This document shows, piece after piece, positions 18,307 to 26,267 of a stretch of DNA of 39,329 nt. A program made the position numbers and the translations under genes. Under the pieces are notes generated by a model, which had not been told where the DNA came from, did no database searches, and saw only the letters and a list, made by a program, of their open reading frames with translations. How positions within the stretch are numbered: the first letter of the stretch is position 1; every line of letters starts with the position of its first letter. Origin of the DNA: Candidatus Iainarchaeum sp. (GTDB lineage: Archaea; Micrarchaeota; Micrarchaeia; Anstonellales; Bilamarchaeaceae); assembly GCA_028686985.1 (NCBI GenBank), contig JAQUBA010000010.1, positions 1 through 39,329 on the forward strand, in the 5' to 3' direction.

Positions 18307-19587
18307 ATGACTGCAGAAATTGCAATAATGAACCATGAGGCAGTTGCACTTGCTGCAGACAGTGCAGTGACTTTGAGTGAAGGTAAAATATTTCCCTCAG
18401 CCAACAAAATTTTTGCATTAACAAAATGTGCGCCAGTTGGGATTATGTTATATCAAAACCCTTCCTTGACAAAGATTCCTCTTGAAACACTTATCAAAAC
18501 GTATCGAAAGAGATTAGGCAAAAAGAGATTTAATAAGTTGGATGATTATGCTTCTGATTTTTTAAAATTTTTAGGCAAGGAAACTAGGCATATTCCGGAA
18601 AAAGAACAAAAACAATTTTTTGTTTATGGTGTTCATTTTTTCTTTCACAAGTTAAGGGGCGATATAAAAGAAAGATTGGTAGATGAGTTATCTAACAAAA
18701 AAACAATTACATACAATGATATAGTAAAAATTTTTGTGGATGCTATTAATCAGGAACATAAAAGTTTCAGCAAATTGAAATCATCGAAATCGATCATTAG
18801 AGAGAAATATCTTTTTTATAAGAATAGGAACATTATAAGAAATATTCGTGACAAATTCTTTGGTAAAGCGAAGTTCTTACCAAAGCACGTTTGCAATAAG
18901 TTGGATGAGATGGGCTTACAAATATTTACTAGAAATAATGTTGTAACCCCATTCCATACGGGAATAGTTATCGCTGGTTTCGGAGAAAAAGAAGTGATGC
19001 CTGCCCTGACACAAATTATTGTAGATGGTGTTTTTGATAATAAAATAATTATAAGACACAGAGGTTCTGAATCCATCGATTTTGATGCGGGTGCGACAGT
19101 AATGGCGTTTGCACAAAAGGAGATGGTAACTAGATTTATGGATGGAATAGATCCTGAATTCAATGCGGATATTGATAAATTCATTTGGGACCTACTCATA
19201 AATTACCCAAGTGTGATATTAGATAATATACCCCGCTTGAATCAGAGACAGAAAATGTTGCTATTAAAAAAGACTAGAAAATTAGCTCCTGAGATCCTAA
19301 AAAAGTATCGAGCTAATCTAAAAGATTATAAAAGAAACAAATTCAGCGAACAAATAACCGAAATCGTATTGAATATGCCAAAGGCAGAACTTGCTGCCGC
19401 AGCAGAGTCCCTTGTTAGCTTAACTTCATTCAAGAGAAAGATTTCTAAACAAAGGGAGAGTGTTGGTGGACCAATTGATGTTGCTGTAATCTCAAAGGGA
19501 GATGGATTTGTTTGGATTAAGAAAAAACAATACTTCAAACAAGAATTAAATCCGGCTTTCATATTAAACTATAGTGGGGGCGATTAA
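18307..19587 (+). CDS. proteasome beta-like Ntn-hydrolase family protein with large helical insertion
   Basis: M-TAEIAIMNHEAVALAADSAVTLSEGKIFPSANKIFAL: after Met removal Thr1, Asp17 and Lys33 match canonical proteasome numbering; C-terminal ESVGGPIDVAVISKGDGFVWI is beta-subunit-like. Confidence 0.75.
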   Translation: MTAEIAIMNHEAVALAADSAVTLSEGKIFPSANKIFALTKCAPVGIMLYQNPSLTKIPLETLIKTYRKRLGKKRFNKLDDYASDFLKFLGKETRHIPEKEQKQFFVYGVHFFFHKLRGDIKERLVDELSNKKTITYNDIVKIFVDAINQEHKSFSKLKSSKSIIREKYLFYKNRNIIRNIRDKFFGKAKFLPKHVCNKLDEMGLQIFTRNNVVTPFHTGIVIAGFGEKEVMPALTQIIVDGVFDNKIIIRHRGSESIDFDAGATVMAFAQKEMVTRFMDGIDPEFNADIDKFIWDLLINYPSVILDNIPRLNQRQKMLLLKKTRKLAPEILKKYRANLKDYKRNKFSEQITEIVLNMPKAELAAAAESLVSLTSFKRKISKQRESVGGPIDVAVISKGDGFVWIKKKQYFKQELNPAFILNYSGGD

Positions 19588-19588
19588 A

Positions 19589-19738
19589 ATGAGGGATAGT
19601 GCTAAAACTAAGAAGTATACATGTATAAAAGACATTGAGAGAGATTTTTTTCCACATAGTGAAGATTTAATTAATAAAAAAGAAAAGTCATACACATTAG
19701 ATGAAGATATTTTCGAAATATTGCGAAAAAAATTATAG
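19589..19738 (+). CDS. 49-aa conserved-looking partner ORF of the Ntn-hydrolase
   Basis: Read from sequence: MRDSAKTKKYTCIKDIERDFFPHSEDLINKKEKSYTLDEDIFEILRKKL*; starts 1 nt after the stop of the Ntn gene. Confidence 0.65.
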   Translation: MRDSAKTKKYTCIKDIERDFFPHSEDLINKKEKSYTLDEDIFEILRKKL

Positions 19739-19833
19739 GATAGATAGCTATATTGACTTTTAACGGTTTTACCTAGCGAACAGATTGAGAATCATACTAA
19801 AACTATAAAAAATTATTTATGCCAATTATTTCC

Positions 19834-21198
19834 ATGTCACTTTCCTTAACTTTCTATGGCGGCGCCGGAGAAATCGGCGGTAACAAAATCCTCCTCCAGG
19901 AAAAAGGTGCCAAAATCTACCTGGATTTCGGCGAAGAGTTCAACTTCGGGGAAGAATACTTTTGGGAATACCTCCAGCCGAGGAGCGCGAACGGGCTGGA
20001 GGTGTATTTTGAGTTTGGGCTGGTCCCGCAGGTGCCAAAACTCTATTCCAAGAGGATGCTGGAGAGGACCAAGCTGAAATACCGGAAGCCGGACGTGGAC
20101 GGCGTCCTCATATCCCACATCCATTCCGACCATACCGGCCACCTGCCCTTCCTGGACGAGGGCATACCCATACACATGGGCCACGGGACGCACAAGATAG
20201 CGGAGATATACAGGAAGCTCTACCCCTCCTTCTTCACCCTGGGGGAGCACGAATCCATAAGGCACTTCAGGTCCGGGGAGAGGTTCGGGATAAGGCACCT
20301 GGAGGTGGAGCCGGTCCACGTGGAGCATTCGGTCCCCGGGGCCTACGGGTTCGTGATAGGGGCGGGCAGGGGGAACATCGCATACACGGGCGATTTCAGG
20401 ATGCACGGCCCCAGGAGGGACATGAGCGAGGAGTTCGTGAGGAAGGCGGCGGACGCGCAGCCGGTGGCGCTCCTCTGCGAAGGGACGAGGATGGAAAGCG
20501 AGGAGGGGGCGCACAACTATACCGAGGAGGAGGTGGAGGGGAAGGTCTCGGAAATAATCTCCAAATCAAGGGGGATGGTGTTCGGGTACTTCTCAATGAG
20601 CAACATGGACAGGTTCATGAGCTTCTACAGGGCGGCGAAGGAGAACGGGAGGAGGCTGGCGATAGGCACCCGGCTCGCCTATATGGTGAAGGAGATGAGG
20701 GAGAAGGTGCCGGTGCTGCCGGACGTGGCGAAGGACGGGAACATAGCGGTCTATTTCAGGCTGAACAAGAGCTGCAGGTTCTGCGAGAAGGATTACAAGC
20801 CCTGGGAGAGGGAATTCATGGGAAATATGGCCACTTATGAAGAAATGGCGAAGAATCCGAAAGGATATGTGTTGCACCTGAACTTCAACCAGTTGATAGA
20901 ATTGGTCTACCTCCAGCCCAAGAAGGCGGATTTCATCTATTCCTCGTCCGAGCACTTCCTGGAGGGGGAGGGGAATGAGGAGGAAAAGAAGAGGTGGGAG
21001 GCGTGGATGGGGCATTTCGGGATTAAGTTCCACAAGGCGCACTGCTCAGGGCATGCGTCAAGGGAGGATTTGCAGAGGGTAATAGAGGAAATCAATCCGG
21101 AGATATTGATTCCGGTGCATACTTCTAAACCGGAGGAATTCAGGAAATTCCACAGGAATGTAAAAATACCGGAGAAAGGGAAGACGATGAAGATTTGA
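19834..21198 (+). CDS. RNase J-like metallo-beta-lactamase/beta-CASP ribonuclease
   Basis: LTFYGGAGEIGGNKILLQ … LISHIHSDHTGHLPFL … EHSVPGAYGFVI … IAYTGDFRMHG … HCSGHASREDL … EILIPVHTSKPE. Confidence 0.88.
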   Translation: MSLSLTFYGGAGEIGGNKILLQEKGAKIYLDFGEEFNFGEEYFWEYLQPRSANGLEVYFEFGLVPQVPKLYSKRMLERTKLKYRKPDVDGVLISHIHSDHTGHLPFLDEGIPIHMGHGTHKIAEIYRKLYPSFFTLGEHESIRHFRSGERFGIRHLEVEPVHVEHSVPGAYGFVIGAGRGNIAYTGDFRMHGPRRDMSEEFVRKAADAQPVALLCEGTRMESEEGAHNYTEEEVEGKVSEIISKSRGMVFGYFSMSNMDRFMSFYRAAKENGRRLAIGTRLAYMVKEMREKVPVLPDVAKDGNIAVYFRLNKSCRFCEKDYKPWEREFMGNMATYEEMAKNPKGYVLHLNFNQLIELVYLQPKKADFIYSSSEHFLEGEGNEEEKKRWEAWMGHFGIKFHKAHCSGHASREDLQRVIEEINPEILIPVHTSKPEEFRKFHRNVKIPEKGKTMKI

Positions 21199-21364
21199 TT
21201 AGCGGCATTACCGGAAGGGAGGCCTCCCCTTATTTATAAACCAAAAGACGGAATACGGCGCATGGAAGCACGGCCAAAAGGATGGAAAGGCCTTGGGGAG
21301 GCGCATCATGAAAAGCCAGGTTTTAAAAAGATGCAAAGAGGAGCATACAACAGGTGAATGGACG

Positions 21365-21532
21365 ATGGCAAAGCCGATAAGGGCAACCCCCACCTTAACC
21401 GGTGAGGATGCCGAAAGGTTCGTGAAAACCATGATCCGCGAGCAAAAGAACCCCTCGCCGAACAGGATTGCCACAATCCGGCGCGTGTTGAGGGACTTCG
21501 ACTATTTCGAGAAGCAGCTCGCAAAGGCCTAG
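21365..21532 (+). CDS. small putative antitoxin partner of a GNAT toxin
   Basis: MAKPIRATPTLTGEDAERFVKTMIREQKNPSPNRIATIRRVLRDFDYFEKQLAKA; overlaps or abuts the downstream GNAT start. Confidence 0.6.
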   Translation: MAKPIRATPTLTGEDAERFVKTMIREQKNPSPNRIATIRRVLRDFDYFEKQLAKA

Positions 21533-21540
21533 TGGGAAGC

Positions 21541-22083
21541 ATGCAATTCGGCAAGGAGGACCTGTTCTTTGAGAGGCTGGATGCGAGGCATCTAGGGCTG
21601 ATAAAATCCTTCCAATGCCAGGAAAGGGAACTGGTGGATTTCCTCCTTGAAGATGCTTATAACAACCAGGTCAACAAGATTTCGGTGACCTACCTGTTCT
21701 TTTCGCAGAAAACAAAAGAGATGGTGGGATACCTGACCGTCCTTACGGATGCGATAAACCTGAACGCGGAACTGAAGAGGTATTTCAGGGACAAAGATAT
21801 CCATTACAAATCCCTGCCAGCCCTGAAAGTCGGAAGGATAGCGGTGGATGACAGGTTTGTGAGGAGAGGCATAGGGACCCGCATGATGGACATCGCCATT
21901 TTCCTCGCCATCAAAATCTACCGGGAAACGGCGGGGTGCCGCTTTATCACGCTGGATGCAAAAAGAGGCAGCACGGCAGAAACTGATTCAAGCCATTTCT
22001 ACAAAAAGATAGGCTTCCATATATTGAAAGGGCGTGAAAAGGGCACAATACCGATGTATCTGGACATATTGGCAAAGGAATAG
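21541..22083 (+). CDS. GNAT-family acetyltransferase, TacT-like toxin candidate
   Basis: LPALKVGRIAVDDRFVRRGIGTRMMDIAIFLA…GCRFITLDAK…FYKKIGF; possible GTG start at 21532. Confidence 0.75.
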   Translation: MQFGKEDLFFERLDARHLGLIKSFQCQERELVDFLLEDAYNNQVNKISVTYLFFSQKTKEMVGYLTVLTDAINLNAELKRYFRDKDIHYKSLPALKVGRIAVDDRFVRRGIGTRMMDIAIFLAIKIYRETAGCRFITLDAKRGSTAETDSSHFYKKIGFHILKGREKGTIPMYLDILAKE

Positions 22084-22084
22084 C

Positions 22085-23449
22085 TTATCTCTGCCTGTGG
22101 TGGCCCCTGTGCCATGCGGGCTTCTTTGGGCGGCTGTGCCTCCTTCCGCCCCTCCTGTGGCCGGAACCTCCATATCCCGGACTTTCCTGCCCGGAGCTCT
22201 CTGAGCTGCCGGAACCGTAAGAGCCGCCATGGCCGGAGCCGTGGGAGCCGGAATCGCTATGCCTGGAACCATGGGAGCCGCCCGGGCCGTGCCAGGAGCC
22301 CCCGTGCCCCCCGTAACTGCGGGAACGCCCGGAGCCGTGTGAATAGCTCCCGGAGCCATAGGATTGGCCCCTGCGCTGGCCCCCGTACTGCCGGGGCGGC
22401 GGGGCGTCGTCCGAAACAAAGGTAATCACTTTCCCCTCCGCGCCCATGCGGCCCGTGCGGCCGGCGCGGTGCAGGTGGGTCCGCATGTCCTCGGCCTCAT
22501 CGTAGTTTATGATTAATCCAACATCATCTATGTGCAATCCGCGGGCGGCGACGTTGGTCGCGACGAGCACCCGTATCTCGTCCGTCTTGAACCTGTGGAT
22601 CATGCGCGTCCTTTTCGGCTGCTCCATGTCGCCGTGGAGCATGCCTATATGCGGAATGTTCTCCTCCTCCAGCCTGCGCTTCAGGCGCATCACCCCGCGC
22701 CGGGTGCGCGCGAATATCAGCGTTTTCACGCCCGGGTGGAGCTTGATGGTTTCTAGCAGTTTGGCAACCTTCTGCGCATGGGGGACGTCTATCCTTTCCT
22801 CCTTTATGGAAGAGACCGTCCTCATCTCGCCCACCTCAATCAATTCGGAATCCGGGAGGTACATTGACGCAATTTCCCGTATTTCCGTATCGACGGTCGC
22901 GGAGAAGAGCAGGGTGAGCCGCTCGGGGGGCAGGCCGTCCAGTATCTTGAACACGTCCCACCTGAACCCTATGTCCAGCATGTGGTCCGCCTCGTCCAGG
23001 ACGACGGCGTTGAACTTGGATAAATAGACCGTGCCGCGTTCGCACAAATCCAGGAGGCGGCCGGGCGTCGCGACAAGGATGTCATAACTCCTCTGGAGGT
23101 CCCTTATCTGGAATTCCAGCTTCTGGCCTCCGAAAGCCGCACGCACGTTCAGCCCGTGGGGAAGCCCAAGCCTGCGCAATTCCTCGCACACCTGCAAAGC
23201 AAGCTCGCGGGTGGGAACGAGGACGAGCGCCTTGGAAGTGGTTCCGGCGGCAATCCTCTCAATCAGCCCTATCCCGAAGGCGGCGGTCTTCCCCGTCCCG
23301 GTCTGGCTGCGCACAATCAGGTTCGTCCCGGAAATTATCTTCGGAATCGCCTTTGCCTGCACTTCAGTTGGCTCCTCGTACCCCAAATCGCTTACGGATT
23401 TCAGGGTTTTCGCTGAAAGGTTCAAATCTTCAAATCTCATCTTCATCAC
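22085..23449 (-). CDS. DEAD-box ATP-dependent RNA helicase with Gly/Ser/His-rich C-terminal tail
   Basis: SQTGTGKTAAFG, PTRELA, VLDEADHMLD, FSATV, HRAGRTGRMG motifs; tail of SYG/SHG/RGG-like repeats. Confidence 0.96.
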   Translation of the reverse strand: MMKMRFEDLNLSAKTLKSVSDLGYEEPTEVQAKAIPKIISGTNLIVRSQTGTGKTAAFGIGLIERIAAGTTSKALVLVPTRELALQVCEELRRLGLPHGLNVRAAFGGQKLEFQIRDLQRSYDILVATPGRLLDLCERGTVYLSKFNAVVLDEADHMLDIGFRWDVFKILDGLPPERLTLLFSATVDTEIREIASMYLPDSELIEVGEMRTVSSIKEERIDVPHAQKVAKLLETIKLHPGVKTLIFARTRRGVMRLKRRLEEENIPHIGMLHGDMEQPKRTRMIHRFKTDEIRVLVATNVAARGLHIDDVGLIINYDEAEDMRTHLHRAGRTGRMGAEGKVITFVSDDAPPPRQYGGQRRGQSYGSGSYSHGSGRSRSYGGHGGSWHGPGGSHGSRHSDSGSHGSGHGGSYGSGSSESSGQESPGYGGSGHRRGGRRHSRPKKPAWHRGHHRQR

Positions 23450-23638
23450 TTTTTTGGAAACCGCTTATCATAAAACCGGGGCAATTCTTTAACCCATTGC
23501 TTGCGCGAAGGAGTTGAAAGCCGGTTGCTTAGAGCAAGGGTTTTCTTTTCTTTATAGGATTAATTGTGTTTAAACCTGTTTAAAAGGGTATGTTTGTGGC
23601 GAGGGGCGAAAGGAAAACGGGGCCTATACCCCACATTA

Positions 23639-24109
23639 TCAGTTCAGCACCATTATGGAATAGTTCAGTATCATGGCGAAGGTAACCCAGAGAAGGTAGG
23701 GGACGAGAAGGTAAGCGGCTGGCTTGGAAATCTTGTAGAAATACAAAATAGTGAGGATTATGGCCGCCCAAAGCAGCATTATCACAAGGAAGCCGTAGAA
23801 TGAAGAAAACAAGCCGAAGAACGCGAAGGACCAGCACACATTGAGCACAAGCTGGATTGCGAAGATGGAGAGCGCATTGCGGGAAGCCGGGCTCTTTGAG
23901 CGGAAAATCAGATGTGCGGAAATGCCCATCAAAAGGTAAAGAAGAATCCATACGGGCGCAAACAGCCAGTCCGGGGGGCTGAAGGAGGGCTTCTCCAGGT
24001 AGGCGTACCAGTTGGCGATGCCCGGGAATGTGAATAAGGAGCCGATTGCGCCCGCAAGCTCGCAGAGAAGGATGAATCCAAGGAGAATTGCGATTTCCCT
24101 GGGTTGCAT
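23639..24109 (-). CDS. tspO: TspO/MBR family protein
   Basis: WYAYLEKPSFSPPDWLFAPVWILLYLLMGISAHLI … LVLNVCWSFAFFGL. Confidence 0.92.
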   Translation of the reverse strand: MQPREIAILLGFILLCELAGAIGSLFTFPGIANWYAYLEKPSFSPPDWLFAPVWILLYLLMGISAHLIFRSKSPASRNALSIFAIQLVLNVCWSFAFFGLFSSFYGFLVIMLLWAAIILTILYFYKISKPAAYLLVPYLLWVTFAMILNYSIMVLN

Positions 24110-24115
24110 GTGCTT

Positions 24116-24658
24116 TTAGCCGCCCCCATACTTTCCCCGCAATTCCGCCTGCGCGAGGATGCGCCCGTGCATCGCGGCGTCCAATTGCTCCTTCGTGGCG
24201 CCGGAGGAAAGGTCAAGCGTCGCATCCAGCGCATAAACCGTGAAGCGGTAGCTGTGTGCAGGGCCGGGAGGAGGGCAGGGGGCGCCGTATCCGCCTCTTC
24301 CGAAGCTGTTCTTTCCCGAAGTTCCGGGGGAGGCGCCCTCCGGAATGGAGGTTGAATTTTTGGGGATATTCCATGCGACCCAATGCACGAACTTGTGCGA
24401 GGGGGAATCCGGGTCGTCCAATACGAGCGCAAAGGCCTTCGTCCCGTTGGGCGCGCCGCTTATTTCCAGGGGCGGGCTTATGCCCTCTCCGTTGCATCCG
24501 TATTTCTCTGGGAGGACTCCTCCATTCGCAAATGCCGGGCTTTCCAATTTCATATGCATAACCTCGGAAGAAGGGGTTCCCTGTTGCGCACATCCCGCAA
24601 CCAATGCCAGCGGGAGCAGCAGCGGAATCCCTTTCATCGATTGGGGGTTCGGAAGCAA
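24116..24658 (-). CDS. YbhB/YbcL-type PEBP family lipoprotein
   Basis: LVAGCAQQ lipobox; SPAFANGGVLPEKYGCNGEGISPPLEISGAPNGTKAFALVLDDPDSP…FVHWVAWNIP. Confidence 0.92.
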   Translation of the reverse strand: MLPNPQSMKGIPLLLPLALVAGCAQQGTPSSEVMHMKLESPAFANGGVLPEKYGCNGEGISPPLEISGAPNGTKAFALVLDDPDSPSHKFVHWVAWNIPKNSTSIPEGASPGTSGKNSFGRGGYGAPCPPPGPAHSYRFTVYALDATLDLSSGATKEQLDAAMHGRILAQAELRGKYGGG

Positions 24659-24676
24659 AACTTTAATATTGCACGC

Positions 24677-25111
24677 CTACTTCCTGGAAAGCGGCTTTCC
24701 TTTCGCCCCGGGTTTCTCCTCTTCTTCAGCGGGCCTTCCGCCCACGCGCCGCTCCACTTCCCGCTGTATGTGCTCCTCCCTCTGCTTGTGCGTCTCGGCC
24801 GCAGTCTCCATGGTGTGCTTCCCATAGAAGAAGCCGCTGAGGAACATCAGGACGGAAATCGCGAGCAGCGTTATCGGGAGGCCCAGGTAAAGCATCGGGA
24901 GGATGCTCGTGGCTATCTGGTCCCTTATCTCATTGAAGCCCTGCGGCACGAAAAGCCCGCAGGTGGTGATGCTGTCCACGCTGTTCGCGGAAAAGAAGGA
25001 AATCAGCAGGTTGCCGATATAGCCAAGGTAACTGAGCGCGTAATAAAGGCCGCCCACCAGCACGACCACGCCAAACACCCCAAACAGCAAGGCAAGCAGT
25101 TTGTTCTTCAT
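24677..25111 (-). CDS. hypothetical membrane protein (2-3 TM)
   Basis: LLALLFGVFGVVVLVGGLYYAL and LYLGLPITLLAISVLMFLSGFFYG. Confidence 0.65.
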   Translation of the reverse strand: MKNKLLALLFGVFGVVVLVGGLYYALSYLGYIGNLLISFFSANSVDSITTCGLFVPQGFNEIRDQIATSILPMLYLGLPITLLAISVLMFLSGFFYGKHTMETAAETHKQREEHIQREVERRVGGRPAEEEEKPGAKGKPLSRK

Positions 25112-25190
25112 ATATATCCCAAGAATGGGTCAGCTCTAACATTTATAAAATATGCTGGGGGCACAGAATAAAAATGAAGAAAGGGGAGAC

Positions 25191-26207
25191 TCACTGGGGC
25201 GCGGACGCGCCGGTGCCGCATTTCCATTCCACGCCCGCGGTCTCGGAGTTCACGTTGATTATGCAGTAGGGCGTGCAGCTCTCAGCCGGAAGCGCCGGGT
25301 TTATGCCGAACTGCCAGGTTCCGGTGTTGGTGTCGCAGATGTATTCGGCCGCGTTTATCGTGCCAAGGCTTTTGCAGACGATGCTGTCCCTGGTGGCAAT
25401 GTTGAACGCGCGGGACTTGCTCAGGCTCTTGCCGGTTATTGCGGAAAAGCAGGCGTCGCCGCCAGCGTTCACCGCGGGCAGCCCGGGCATCACATACGCC
25501 CCCATATCCAGGTCGCCGGTGCAGCGGTAGTTCACTTCCGCCATGCCCGAATTGACATTCACCACGCATGCGGGCGCGCAGCCCTCCCTCGGGATGGTCG
25601 TGTCAAGCCCTATCCACCAGGTGCCCGTGTTCTCGTTGCACATGGTGTCCGCCATGTCCAGGATCCCTTCGTTCATGCACATGCTGGCCTCCGCTGCAGC
25701 ATACGCCTCGGCCAAAGTCATGCTGGAGCCGAAACCTGCGTAAGAGCATTCCTGGCTCTCATCGGGCATTATGAGCCCGGTGCACATCCAGTTGATTTCC
25801 GCGGTGCTGGTGTCCTCGCTGACCACGCATGCCGGGGAACATCCCTGGCGCTCTATGTCCATCTCAAACCACCATGTTTTGGAGTTCTCGTTGTAAGTGG
25901 CCGGAGCCGCAGTGAGCGCGCCATCGTCCATGCAGGGGCTGGACTCCGCAACTGCGCGGGCCTGCGCCTCGGTGAGCGCCGGGCACGGGGTTTCCCATGA
26001 CCTCACGCACTCCTGGCTTGACTCGCACCAGCTGTAGCCGGCGGAGGGTATGCAGCCATGCTCGTCCCTGTCGCTTCCCGGGGGCTGTGAGGGCTCCTCG
26101 GAGGGGGTTCCGGCCGGCGGCTGTGCCTCCTGCTGGGCGCATCCCGCAAGAAGCAGGAGCGCAACCAATCCAAATGCAAATAGGATCTGTTTCATGTTAC
26201 CACGCAT
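25191..26207 (-). CDS. lipoprotein with three copies of a Cys-rich GTWW-type domain
   Basis: LLLAGCAQQ lipobox; repeats around KTWWFEMDIERQGCSPACVV…MCTG, GTWWIGLDTTIPREGCAPACVV…RCTG, GTWQFGINPALPAESCTPYCII…KCG. Confidence 0.75.
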   Translation of the reverse strand: MRGNMKQILFAFGLVALLLLAGCAQQEAQPPAGTPSEEPSQPPGSDRDEHGCIPSAGYSWCESSQECVRSWETPCPALTEAQARAVAESSPCMDDGALTAAPATYNENSKTWWFEMDIERQGCSPACVVSEDTSTAEINWMCTGLIMPDESQECSYAGFGSSMTLAEAYAAAEASMCMNEGILDMADTMCNENTGTWWIGLDTTIPREGCAPACVVNVNSGMAEVNYRCTGDLDMGAYVMPGLPAVNAGGDACFSAITGKSLSKSRAFNIATRDSIVCKSLGTINAAEYICDTNTGTWQFGINPALPAESCTPYCIINVNSETAGVEWKCGTGASAPQ

Positions 26208-26267
26208 GAATAAGAAAGATGAAATATAAAAAATGGGCGGTTCGCACGGAATGCGGGTGGGGGGGCC

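Noticed and set aside
12680-19818. Island as a prophage or transposon
   Set aside because: No integrase, transposase, capsid, terminase or replication gene recognisable; no clear terminal inverted repeats seen
19846-20514. 222-aa minus-strand ORF within the RNase J-like gene
   Set aside because: Antisense to a well-supported beta-CASP gene; composition typical of a shadow ORF
24383-25171. 262-aa plus-strand ORF across two minus-strand genes
   Set aside because: Spans the PEBP and membrane-protein genes in antisense; no coherent domain
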